The notes under the pieces are model-generated. The model was not told the origin of the DNA, ran no database searches, and worked only from the letters and a program-made list of their open reading frames with translations. The translations under genes and the position numbers were made by a program. A DNA stretch of 64,000 bases from Cyclospora cayetanensis (Eukaryota > Apicomplexa > Conoidasida > Eucoccidiorida > Eimeriidae), in contig NW_020312170.1 of NCBI RefSeq assembly GCF_002999335.1, positions 124,001 to 188,000 of the forward strand, given 5' to 3'. Shown in pieces: positions 47,080-57,959 of the stretch (its first letter is position 1; each line of letters starts with the position of its first letter).

Positions 47080-49821
47080 CTAAAACTCGAGCTTCTCTAT
47101 TCGTGCATCCTTGATAAAAGCTGCGTGCGCTGGGGTGTCTTTGACCTGCACGCACATCAAGGTCTCGTTCCTGCATCGGTAGGCACTATGAGTTGTCGAC
47201 AGTACACTCTGGAGTCTGAGGGACAGCAGTCTCAAGCCTAGACCTCTCGTGCATCTGCTCACCAGTAAATGAAATGCAGCAATGCCGGCAAATCGCTTTG
47301 CATGTTGCAGGAGGAGGGCCAGCGGCAGATTCATTGGGAAGCTGATCAATACTTCACCCGGTAGCCCACACTACGACAGCACACGCAGTAGCAGAACGCA
47401 CACGCAGCCCAGCAAAACCTGAACACGCCAAGTTCAGAAGCAACAACAAACCCCCCCTTTCCCAGCAACCCCAAGAGGAGGACTGCCACCAATCACCGCA
47501 ACAGGAGCACAAAACGGCAACCAAAATCATCAAAAGTGTTTCCTGCAGCACCCGCAGAAGTGAAAAAGGCGCCGGGCTCGCAGCACGGGTTTGAGGGGCC
47601 GTCCACACTTAACAGACCTCGTAATATCCGACAATATCCTCTAAAAGGTATTTCTTCTCATGATCCCATGAAGGGAACTCCGTGGCGGCTCCCTCTGCTT
47701 TTTCCTGGTCACCCTGATGAAGCTGCGCGCGCTCGAGGAAGCGCTTTGAAGGGAAAATGGATTTTAGCTGCTCCATTAAGGAAAGCCTCTCGTCTGCTGC
47801 AGAAATGGCATCAGCGCGGCCGTATTCGTCGAGCAACAGCAGCAGCGGCAGCAGGAGGAAGAATTCGCCGGTCAAAACCTCCGGGTGTACAGACACCGGG
47901 GGCACTTGGGCTGCAGCCTCAGCCAACCCCGGGGGTACGGCGCATACGCGGATACCTGCATCAAAAAAACGGCAGGGTATGCATCGAATCGCCAAGCGCT
48001 CAAGCCTCGCCAATCCTATTCAAGCCTGACGCGCATAGCTAGCAACGCTCAAGGCGAGACACTGCAGCACATGCAGGCGTTCATAATAATACTGCGCAAC
48101 GGACGCCATAAAGACCCTCTGTGGAGGAGAAAATGGCGATTAAAGGAAGGCGGCGCAGAGGGCAGCATGTCAGGTAGCAGAGCAGTGCATATGACTCCGT
48201 CAGTTTCCTCCAATGATGAACCCCTTTTTTTCGGCAGAGTCTAGAGGCGCATTCACACAACTTCGGCAGCTGACCTCTTTTGCTGAGGATCTCCTTCGGC
48301 GACGGCTGATTGGTCTTCTGATCCTTTTCTGCTGCGGCAAAGGCTTCTCTCCGCCTCTGCTGTTGCGCCTCGTAGCGCTGCTTCGCCTCCTGCTGCAGCA
48401 CTCTGAGCTCCTTCTCTGCTTGTGTATCGTCCGTTGGCTCTGAAGGGGTAGCGGGGGAGGCTCTGTCTGCTGCAGCTGCAGCGGCTGCTTGAAGGCCCAT
48501 GGACGCGAAGCGTCCAGCTTGCGCATGCAGCTCGAGGTGAAGGGAGGCCTTAGCACCTCGCAAGTACCTTGAGACAAAACGGCAAAAAAGTCGAGGCAAA
48601 GCACCTGCACTAAATTTTAAAAAAATTTTTTTCGGTATCACAAGCGTGTCCTCAGTTCGCAGTCGGGCTTTTAGGGGCCAAGCAGGCCTTAAGGCGTAAA
48701 AAGCTTACGCTTTGAGGTTCTTCGGGTTGCACTTGATGGCGGCTCTCGCATGGTCGATACACCTCAGGAGGTCGCCCCTCTTGAGACAGCACAGCGCCAC
48801 ATTGGAGTGCAGCAGCGACAGTTCATCCTTGTCTTCCACGCCCTGTGCCAAAGCCTGAGAGGGACAGCCAACGGGAAATCCCAACGGCACACATACACAC
48901 ACATACACACAAACACACAGGGTGACAGCGACAAGAAAAGAGGCCTCCGTCTGTGGCAATGAGCCACCTGGCATGCACATGAAAAAGCGACACCTCTGCA
49001 GAGGCTGGAATGGACGGGGGAGGCCCTCCCCTGCACACATATTCTTGCCAGCCCGATCCGTGGGGTGTTGCGCGTTCTCTAGGAGCATCGTGGCGAAGCC
49101 TGACTGTGCATACACTGCTTTGGCTCTCAGCTGCGGCCTTGCTGCCCCTTTCAAGGTTGTTCAGGTTAACAATCGTGACTTGGAGTGAATATACACACAC
49201 ACGTGTTCCTCGAATTTTATTCATTTCGGGCACCTATCCCGCTGTACAGACTCAAAGCCTTGCAGGGGTTTCAGAAAGCCTACGGCAGCGACGACGACGC
49301 CTTGGACTTACTCGATGATACGCATCTTCAGCTTCCTGGATTTTTCTCCTGTAGGCTTGGGTGTGCCCTTGCCTTTGGGCAGTAGCTGCCTCCGTGAGTA
49401 GCTCCTTCCCTCTCTCTCTGTATCTCTTCGCTACAGAGAGGGGTGTCTCGCCGTCATACGCCAGCAGCTGCAGCGCGTGCAGCTGCGGGTCGCTGCTGGG
49501 ATCTGCAGGCATCGTGTCGAGGAAAAGGGGGCACTCCACATCTCTGTACTTTGCCTCTAGATACTGAAGGAATGCAGGGTCGGCTTCCCAGTTGTCGTCA
49601 TCGTCGGCTATCGCCGAGAGTTGCTGCAACAGTGCCGCAGGGTTTCTAGCCCCCTGCGATCCGGGCAGTGACGCGGTGCCTGATTCTGCAGAGAGAGCAG
49701 AAGGCCCCTCCGCCTCTCCAGGCTCAGCAGCAGCGGCAGCAGGAGAGGATGCAGACATCCTTCCAGAGCTGAGGCAATGGATGAGGGTGGGAGGGGTCGT
49801 CCGTGACGGGGTGTCTGTCAC
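47080..49821 (-). CDS. TTC4/Cns1-like TPR co-chaperone of Hsp90
   Basis: Six minus-strand exons, 49821-49312, 48854-48709, 48567-48275, 47955-47618, 47370-47263 and 47145-47080, give 486 residues with closing phases. The order matches TTC4: an N-terminal region VECPLFLDTMPADPSSDPQL before SVAKRYRERGKELL (TPR1 start), then LSLLHSNVALCCLKRGDLL and CIDHARAAIKCNPKNLKA (TPR2), KAYLRGAKASLHLELHAQAG (TPR3), a charged linker (EAKQRYEAQQQRRREAFAAA), and the C-terminal wheel-like domain with DEYGRADAISAADERL, FPSWDHEKKYLLEDIVGYYE, LLLQHAKRFAGIAAFHLL and KDTPAHAAFIKDARIEKL. TTC4/Cns1 binds the Hsp90 and Hsp70 tails and supports kinase and translation clients in the cytosol. The Met at 49758 (MSASSP) is an alternative start. 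Two Ala-rich stretches are low complexity. Confidence 0.92.
48887..48921 (+). repeat. CA-rich microsatellite in TTC4-like intron 1
   Basis: A (CA)n-type run with interruptions lies within intron 1 (48855-49311) of the minus-strand TTC4-like gene, near its splice acceptor. Confidence 0.8.
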
Positions 49822-51970
49822 ACACAGACTCGAGATACTGAGAGATTCTGGCCGCGGGCTTCCTAGGGCTTCTGAACTCCCCGCCTAGAAGGAACTTTCA
49901 GACAATCTTCTGAAAATCGGAAGACCAATAGTAGAATATTTGAGCAAAAGGAGCTTTCTAGGGATCGGGTTTAATTGGTGGCACTACGCACATGCGTCGG
50001 TCGGGCCGTGCGGGGCTTCGAAGCGAAGAGGGCCGTTGTGCCGTTCTCTGCAAAATAAATCCGAAATCGGATCACTTTGGAATGTAAGATGCTTTCCTTA
50101 GTATTATTAGCTCCGGCATCCTGTTGCGGACCGCCATTAAGGGTGAGGCAGGAGGAACTCAGAACCCCGCGTCTCCCGCTGCCTGTTCACGGGTTCAGGC
50201 GTATGTACTCCTCACCCCTGAAGCCCCCACCAATTCAGCCACTATGAGCACCCGTGTCTGTCTACCACGATTATTAGACAAACATGCCTAGTAAGCCTCC
50301 TTGACGCAGCTCTCCTTTCCGTCCAATATAGCAGTGCAAGCCACTCCTTCAAGGTGGTCGTCCTCAGCGGGAGCATCGGAGCCAAGTTCCCTCCGTGCCG
50401 CAGAGACTGTGTGTCACTGGTGTGGAATTGACACAAACTAGCAGCTGTGCATACACCTCAGAAGAGGCTGTCATAGCTCTGCAATGTAGGCAAATAACGT
50501 TGGCCCCCAAGCGCGAAACGTTTCTCTCCATATCTTAAATGCAGTAGCTTTCCATGCCTCTGAAATGTTCATATTCACGCATACCGCGCACCTTGCATGG
50601 GGCTCCCGATAGCAGACAGAGACTCCATACTAGGCCATGCGTTTCGGGCACCACGATGCAATCTGGCGAGCTCCACGGTGGTCACAATATGCCCACCAAT
50701 AACACCTTGTAGTTGCGGGAGAACCAAATTTTTTGCGAAGAGAGGAATACTACGGCGCTCGACCACGTTCCGAAACTGTACTTCAGCAAAGGGGTATACG
50801 CCGTACTGTTGCACTGGCTTCAGTCCTATCCCAGGATATGTTATCACGAAACCGCCAACATAAAATCCCTTGAGAATATCGAAAGGTGCCATGGGCCTCT
50901 TCAATAGACCTCGGCTTGCCCTTTCTCGTTCTCAGGACACCCCACAGTTCGGTCTGCAAAGGACTGTCGCGGCATAACTACCTCTACTTCATCAGCTCTA
51001 TTCATTTGCATCTACCTGCATGCAGTAACTTAGCGCGCAAGCAATCAGCTCGTATTTCTGCAGCGCGTTATCCCTTTTCCCCAGAAAGCAGAATATGTCA
51101 TAGACCAGACAAATCAATAAGGACATCGCTGAAGGGCTGCATCAGACACACCTGGACATCAGAATATGCCCAAGTGAAGCAATGCGCCATCTACAGTGTG
51201 CATATCCCCGACCCACAATCTACCGATACGTTACGCACAGAGTAGTGCAAAGCGCTCGTTTTCCACCAGAAATAAGCCTAGAAAAAAACAATCATGCATT
51301 GTTCTATAGGCAAACGCGAAAAGCTGCATCCATTCAGAGCCCTCCCCATACTCCTGGGTTGTGCGGACGCAGCGCTTCCTGGTACAAATGCGGAAGACCC
51401 CGACAGGAGAAGCAGGGTGCCTTAATCATGAAGGCTCTGCGTATCCCGCGTGAACTTGTTCGTTCACATGCTCCCGTTTTCCTGCGTACCCACTGTTTCA
51501 GGGGTGCAGGCGGCTACAACCCTACGGTTGTCGCGATGGAAGGGGGTAAGGAAAAGGTCGGAACAAGTCGGTGTACTGCTGTACATACACCTCATGGTAT
51601 ATTGGGGCTAATGATGCCTAGCAGGCGTGAAGGCCGCTGCTCCGCGCGCACACACACGCAGTCCCACCGAGCCTCCTTCAGTATTGCGCGCAAATACACA
51701 TTTAAAAGGCCTCACACCATGCACAGTCACCGCAGCCCAACCGGAAGCGCCTGTAGCATCAGGCTTTTATGCACTTTTTCACGGAATAACAAAACGGAAT
51801 TTTATAGACCCTGAGCACAGGGACCTGTTGTCACATCCGTGCCCGCTAATGGGCTGGATTAAGAAGGGCCACCGACTCAGAGCCAGAGGCTTTCTGCGCG
51901 CGCGATCTCCGGCTTAATGCATCATCGGTTGCTGGAGAACGCATGCATGCAGCCCCTCCCCAAGAGCCAC
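49822..51970. other. Intergenic with one possible exon
   Basis: The minus-strand frame 50575-50904 (ATG at 50904) has balanced composition and reads like a beta-rich protein, containing YVGGFVITYPGIGLKPVQQY and FAKNLVLPQLQGVIGGHIVT. It could be a single exon or part of a gene, but I recognise no family. The plus-strand frame 51182-51814 has no protein-like character. A TGCATGC-type palindrome cluster sits at 51941-51951. Confidence 0.35.
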
Positions 51971-52642
51971 CTACAGGAAGCTGCTGTACACCTCAGGACC
52001 CCCCCCTGTAGTAGGCACGTCCTCTGGCTGCAAGACGTCCACGGTTTCCTTGTTCATGATCTTCACCGTCCGCTGGTCCGGAGCGGAGACAGCGGCGCTG
52101 CTCATATTGGCGGTCTCTGTTGACGCTGTTTCTGCAGTTGTCACAGTGATCTCCCCGTCGCTGGCTTGCGTGTCCTCGTCATCCTCTTCCTCCTCCCGAC
52201 GCATGTTTGCGAGAAGCGCAGACGTCTTCGTGGGCAGGAGCAGCAAACCCGTCACAACCCCCATGGCCTGCTTAAGCAGAGGAGCTCCTGCTGCAGCTGC
52301 TGCACCTGCGCCACTGCCTACAGCCACAAGTCCTGGGAGCATAGGCGCCCCACCTGAGGCACCAGCACCCACCCCTCCCAAGCCTCCAGTTGCAGCACCG
52401 CCTATGCCTGCAATACCAGCTCCTGCTGGTGCAGCCGCAGCGGGAGCTGCAGCCGCTGCTGGAATGCCCGCTGCGGCTCCTGCCGCTGCTGGTGCTGCAG
52501 CCCCAGCGGCAGGCGCGCCTGCCGCTGCTGTGGCTGTGGGACAAAAGGGGCACCAGCCGCCGCAGCAAGCGCCACTTGATGCGGTGCCGCCAACGGCGCC
52601 TCCCGTCATTGTGGCAGTGAGTACAGTAAGACCGTGAGGCAT
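51971..52642 (-). CDS. Ala/Gly/Pro-rich protein with acidic C-terminal region (223 aa)
   Basis: A single minus-strand frame, ATG at 52642. Residues 1-35 are Thr/Gly/Cys-rich (SSGACCGGWCPFCP, four closely spaced Cys). Residues 36-115 are almost pure Ala, Gly and Pro. Residues 120-140 form a hydrophobic segment (LLKQAMGVVTGLLLLPTKTS) that could sit in or on a membrane. The tail is charged and complex (RREEEEDDEDTQ, then ITVTTAETASTET and VKIMNKETVDVLQPEDVPTT). The tail is not explained by repeats, so the frame is likely real. I do not recognise the family. The Cys-rich start could be a palmitoylation or metal site, but that is a guess. Confidence 0.5.
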   Translation of the reverse strand: MPHGLTVLTATMTGGAVGGTASSGACCGGWCPFCPTATAAAGAPAAGAAAPAAAGAAAGIPAAAAAPAAAAPAGAGIAGIGGAATGGLGGVGAGASGGAPMLPGLVAVGSGAGAAAAAGAPLLKQAMGVVTGLLLLPTKTSALLANMRREEEEDDEDTQASDGEITVTTAETASTETANMSSAAVSAPDQRTVKIMNKETVDVLQPEDVPTTGGGPEVYSSFL

Positions 52643-53357
52643 TTTCAGCGAATGCGAAAAAGTGCAGCTTTTGAGTGGCGAATAAAATAATAGAAAGGAA
52701 TGTGTCTAAAAATTGGTGCTGGAACTCCCTTTAGTTAGAGGACTCTATGTAACAAAACTCGCGAGAACCGAGAAGCCAAGTGTACGCACAGCCTAGTATC
52801 AGACAAGAAGCACGGTACAAAAAGCGTGGACGGATTTATATACAACGACAGCAAATATGTTTACTGTCATATATAAAGTATCGTTTCACCCTTCGATAGG
52901 AGTAACGGAGGGACGGCGGGAGGGTCTACGGCCAGTGGTGGTAGTCGCGGAACTGCTGGCCCACAGCCACTGAGGAGAAGCGGGATCATGGATTGATCGT
53001 TAGTCCTCACAGCGTGGGTATGAGAGGCTAACTCTATTGAATTTAACGCAAACTAATAGTCCAGATAGTAAATTAGTAAAAGCTCTACAGCAAATGGACA
53101 GGTTTCCTCTATTACTTACCACCATTGTGGTGTACATACGCTTCACCATCCAAAAAGACTGAACGGACCAGCTGCGGACCTTTCTTTTGATTTCGACTAC
53201 CAACTTTTCACCAAAGTTTGATTTTCACATTCCCTTCACAGCTCTTAAGTCTATGCGGTATGTTTTCATCGTGGACACCCCCTCTCGCTATTCCTTTGTA
53301 CCTTCCTCTTTCCCTCCACAGGGGGCCCCTCGTGTCTCATGACCAGGACAGCCTTAC
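52643..53357. other. Intergenic with one exon-like segment
   Basis: A minus-strand segment at about 53188-53109 (contains KLVVEIKRKVRSWSVQSFWM) ends at a consensus gtaagt donor and may be a further exon of the candidate gene at 53358-53610, but I could not find an acceptor in the right phase. Confidence 0.3.
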
Positions 53358-53610
53358 CAAACTGGTTTTTGGTCGGAAGCCGCATGTTTAATCTGAAATT
53401 CAATTTAGCAGGGATAGATGTGTACACGTAGACACATTCACATACAAGACAATCGGTGCAGCGAGGATCTTGTGGTTATGGGCCCCCCACATTTGGCGTA
53501 GCCACAAGCGGCGTTTCTCACATATGTACTGGGCCTTGAGAATTAAGACTCGCTCAAACGGGGGCTCTGCTTCCCTATGATGCACCACAGGAGGAGTGGG
53601 ATTCTTCGCG
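53358..53610 (-). CDS. Partial spliced gene, unrecognised
   Basis: Two minus-strand exons, 53610-53446 (donor gtatgt) and 53392-53358 (acceptor atttcag, donor gtaagg), join in phase 2 and encode NPTPPVVHHREAEPPFERVL, ILKAQYICEKRRLWLRQMWG, then LLNMRLPTKNQFG. The composition is basic and aromatic like a mitochondrial ribosomal or RNA-binding protein, but no family is recognised. Upstream frames on the same strand at 53700-54370 (for example from the ATG at 54330, MSAIASRCLTPVWRILAALA) may hold its 5' exons. A downstream exon may lie at 53188-53109. Confidence 0.4.
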
Positions 53611-55100
53611 CTTATGTATAGGCATGTGAAAAGCATACAAAAACGTACATGTAGCGCTCCATCCAATGTCTCCCTAGGGACCCATTTAATTTTAAACTCA
53701 GCATAATTTTCACAGATTGTTCAGCCTTTTTCAACGAACTCCTTCTTTTCTGTGCCGCCGCCCCTGAGAGTTTCCGGGATAAGTGGTGGGTGTCGGCTAC
53801 GTGCACGGAGCAATACTCTTTCCACACTCCACGCACACGTAGGCCGTTGCACATAGCTTCTAGCGCCCAAGCATCCAATATTGCATCCCACTGTACCAAG
53901 CTGACAGTGGACTGCAACAAACGAATTGTATAAGCAGACAGACAAACCAGTGAATGACTTCGTTCCGAATCGATAGATAGTTGACTGTAGCTAGCGTAGC
54001 AGAAAGCGTTTTCCGGGGTACCTTTCTGGTGCCGAAGTCTCAGCTCATGGATATTACAGTCGCAGTACGAGTGGCTGTGCCCTCGAAACACTTCAGAGGT
54101 CCGCGCAAAGGTATACTCGCTAGCTAAACGCACAATCACGCAGCCTACGCCGTTTCGGGAAGATGGGAACACCGGTCTAAAGGAACATCTACTTCCGAGA
54201 GATTTCGCTACGAACTGATCCAATGGCAACGATGCTCCTGCGCTTGTGTACAGGGAACTGCTGAAACGTGGCTAAGGCCGCGAGAATACGCCAGACAGGA
54301 GTCAGGCAACGAGAGGCAATAGCCGACATCTTCCCACCCCAACCGGCTACAACCTTCCCAACCTCGTTCACCCTACCCCATTAAAATCACACTTCATGTT
54401 CCATGCTACCCTTGCCGAACCAAGGCTTAGTAATATATGCTGACTGGCGTACACGACTTGCGCAAAGCACTGTTTGTCACTATGAGCTGGTTATTTTCGA
54501 GCCTAAGCTGACAACTGAGACTACCAGGGCACATGCAGACACCGACACTGCAAAGCTAGCAAACACAGGAACGCCAAGTCACGAAGACTACCCTGATACA
54601 CCCAGAGGGTGAAGGGGATCCCACTAAGGCGCAGGCCAGCAGGGGACGATGCAGCTCAAAGAAGGGCAACGGCACCGGGATGGAAAAACATGAAGCAACA
54701 ACAGCAAAATGAACCCCAACAATCGATCCCCAGATACCTCTTTAACTCTGGTTGGGGACCCCAGGATTCAGGAAAAGCCCCAGTAGTCCTCTTCCCAGTG
54801 CGGGCGCAAGGCCTGTGAGGCCGCAGCAACACTCCGCAAGCCTCCCAGATTATATGCCCTACGGCAGTGGGAAAAGAGCCCAAAGCTAATACGCCAACCA
54901 GCGTGCTGGATTTAAGCTGGAAAGGGGGTCGTTAGCTAGCCCCCCTCTCCCCTCTTCCCCCTGCTGACTTCCGAGTTGCCTTTAGAAAATAAAGACCGAT
55001 ACCACGAGCTGAAGAAAGACCGATAAGCCATGAGGCGTAGACAAAACCGGGCGCGACCGAATGTACGTGAAGGCGCACCTGCATGGGGTGTATGTACACC
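53611..55100. other. Stretch without a confident gene
   Basis: 53611-54380 contains minus-strand frames that may be 5' exons of the candidate at 53358-53610. 54400-55100 shows no coding signal on either strand. Confidence 0.35.
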
Positions 55101-56627
55101 TCACGCTGTTGGGGGTTGTTCCTCCTGGGTGTCGTCATCTACAAAGTCGTTCATGTTCTCAAAGAGATAATTGGCTGCCATCTCCTGGGAAAAGAAACAC
55201 GCAAACGGTACTCGGCAGGCCCTTGGGCTTCGAGGACTTAGTTGCAAACACCGTATGCTCAACAAAGAGTCGATAATACACACCCAGACACACACCAAAA
55301 ATCGAGGAGGAGCGCACACGCGACCGAACACCTGCCGCAGCAGCCAATCAAGAGTCACCTCGTTGCGATCGCATGCAATGTATGCCTCAGCAACCTGCAT
55401 CCGCGTGAACCCCAAGGCCGTGAGCTGCGACCAGATCAACAAAGCCACGCACAGCCTGGAATGTATGGACCACTGATCCCAGCCGCTAGCCCGTTGAAAC
55501 GTTAATGAGGGCGAGACTCAGTCTAGGACGCTTGGCACGAGGCTTTTTAGGCGATCAAACTTACTCTCTCCACTGCAGCCATCTCTTCTTCAGTCAGTTG
55601 CACCACGCCACCCTGCAGCAGAGGCGAGGCCCCTGGGGTGGGGCCCCTAGAGGCGGCGTCGCCGGCCAGAGGCGCTCCCTCGCGCAGCAGCTCGAGGAAG
55701 GCATCCTGATTTTGGGTGATGAGCTGCGAGCAATGAAGAGACGCAAAAAAAGCGCCAGACTAGGGTAGGCAGACTTGACGGGAAGCGCCTGTGCGGCCAG
55801 TTTCGCGACGCTGGCAGAGGATATTTTACGCGCGAGAAGCCTACGTGAAGGAGATCGGGATTGGATGCCCCTATCATTTGAAGAACCTGTGGAAGCATCT
55901 GCGGGTTAGTCTGCGGCGAAAGGAAGCAGAACAGATATTCGCACCTCGATTTGTGCGCAACGCCGCTGCCCCTGGCTCTAGGAGGAAACTTGACGCGCAA
56001 AAACACGGCTTAGAGGGTGCAAGCGCAGGAAAGGGAGGAGGGAAGAGGAAAAAAGCCTCCCGACGGGAGCTGCCTGACGCCAGTGAACAGATTGCGGCAG
56101 CCATTAAGGGCCTCGCCGAATACATCAGCAGCAGCCAGCAGTACCTGCGTGAGCTGCCGAACTTGCTGAAACACTGGGTGGCTGCGCAAGGCAGCCAGGG
56201 GGTTGTCTGCAGGAGGACTCCCTGGAGAGGGCAAGACTCCGCCCTCGGAGCTTCCTGCGGCTGGAGCTGCTGCGGGAGCCCTCTCTGGAGTCGGAGGAGG
56301 CAAGAGATCCTCTGGAATACCCTGCGCAAGGCGTCTAGCAGCACGAGTGGAAGGCCGCATGCAGCTACCGCGCGCGAGCCGCTGCTGCACACTGGGGGAG
56401 GCAACAGCAGGAATCAGGGTTTGGAGGGTAGGTAGGGAGGTAGGCTTGCAACGAGGAGGAGGGAGAGGGGTATATGCGCAGTGCGCGAAATGTGAGTCTC
56501 TTCAGAGGGAGCAGCCGTGAATACACAGGAAAAAATGTATGAGGAAAGGCGGCAAAAATAATGGGCCGGCTAAAGAGAGGCAGCCCAACGTGCATGCGCG
56601 AGGCTGGCTGTCCCTGTGCTGTCTGTC

Positions 56628-56675
<48 letters not shown>

Positions 56676-56733
56676 TGTGTATATATGTGTGTGCATGGGT
56701 GTGTATATGTGTGTGTGCATGTGTGTGTGTATA

Positions 56734-56765
<32 letters not shown>

Positions 56766-57959
56766 CATGTGTGTATATGTGTGTGCATGTATGTATGTGT
56801 GTGCATGTGGGTATATGTGTGTATGTGTGTGCATGTGTGTGTATATGTGCGTATATGTGTGTATATGTGTGTGTGCGTTCCCTTCATACCTCCATCAAGT
56901 AATCTACAGCCCTGTCCGGATTGTTGAAAGCAGCTCGGAGAGCAACTCGAACTGCTGCTGGGGGGAAGCCCATCTCCTCGAGGTTCCTGATAGACTGCAC
57001 CGCCAACACGCAGACACGAGGAGGCAGCAGAAAGCGCGTGGATCCGCTGCTGGTTGAAGCGCATCTGCAGCAGGAGATGCCTCGCGCGCATGCGACAACG
57101 GGCGAAGGCCAGGCAGCAGGTGGACGGCAGAAAAAAAAATGGGGCTGCTAGCGATGGAAGAAGGTCACAGACATGCGAAGTCGCGTGAAGCCTAGGGGAT
57201 CGTCTGCTAAAAGGATCAACATCGCTGGAGAGACAGACAGAAACGGAGCAGAAAAAGCAGCGAAGCAGCCGTGCAAGACAGAAGCAGGGGAGAGCCTCCT
57301 GCAGACCTCTTCGAGCTGCGCGCCTGTTGCGAGTGTGGCTGCAGATTCACTCATGACGGCAGACATTGGCTGCTGCTCCTGCTGCTCTCCTCCTGAAGCA
57401 GGGACGGCACTGTCTGTTGCGGTTGCTTCCGATCGAGCTGGCGTTGTGGAGGGGGCAGCTTGTGCTTCTGGCACAGGTACAGCTTCTGGATTTCCCGCAC
57501 GGGGAGATCCTCCTTCTCCTTCTCCTGTTGCAGCTGGCGCTGTTGCCGCAGCTGCAGCTGCTGCTGGTGCTGGTGCTGCTGTCGTCGTCGATGCTGCTGA
57601 AGAAGACGCGGAAGAAGGCACTTGCTGCACGCCACAGAGGGGAGACAAGGTAGCCGTAGCGGCAAGCAGAAGTAACACATCTAACGCCTCTTTCCTATCC
57701 TGTGGCTTATGATGTGCTTGTTCGGAGAGCGCACCTTGGTAACGAGCACAACGAGTCGCTCGTTATCCTTCAGCTGAGGGTACTGCTTGATGAGCAGCTT
57801 ATCATCCAAAACCTTGCCCGCATGCACAAGCTTTTGTTTGTCTGTCTGCATGCGTGGAATCTGCTGCTCAATCTTCCTCTTCAAATCCCGCACGGTGTCT
57901 TCCGGTTGGATATGCACTTCGCATTCCTCCGACCCGAGGGTACGAACGCGCAGCCGCAT
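55101..57959 (-). CDS. RAD23: RAD23, ubiquitin receptor and DNA-repair factor
   Basis: Eight minus-strand exons, 57959-57735, 57624-57307, 56994-56890, 56321-56145, 55910-55845, 55723-55565, 55424-55332 and 55184-55101, give 408 residues. Every junction is phase 0. Exons follow domains: residues 1-75 are a ubiquitin-like domain (RLRVRTLGSEECEVHIQPED), 76-181 an Ala/Pro/Ser linker, and 182-216 UBA1 (SIRNLEEMGFPPAAVRVALR). About 258-315 is the XPC-binding (STI1) region (NPLAALRSHPVFQQVRQLTQ, then QMLPQVLQMIGASNPDLL and LITQNQDAFLELL), and 351-395 is UBA2 (LTALGFTRMQVAEAYIACDR). RAD23 carries ubiquitinated proteins to the proteasome and stabilises the XPC/Rad4 damage sensor in the nucleus. All four canonical modules are present and in order. 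The start Met at 57959 fits the UBL start exactly. An in-frame Met at 58019 would add 20 residues. Confidence 0.97.
56629..56878 (+). repeat. (TA)n followed by (TG)n compound microsatellite in RAD23 intron 3
   Basis: About 40 bases of uninterrupted TA dinucleotides (to about 56672) run into about 200 bases of TG repeats broken by TATG and CATG steps. The whole tract fills the 5' half of RAD23 intron 3 (56889-56322 on the minus strand), starting about 10 bases inside its donor. Alternating purine-pyrimidine DNA of this kind is prone to form Z-DNA and to change length. Confidence 0.95.

Noticed and set aside
56502..57091. Frames of alternating His-Thr or Tyr-Ile/Val-Cys over the RAD23 intron
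   Set aside because: They are translations of the TA/TG microsatellite and lie wholly in or across intron 3 of RAD23.
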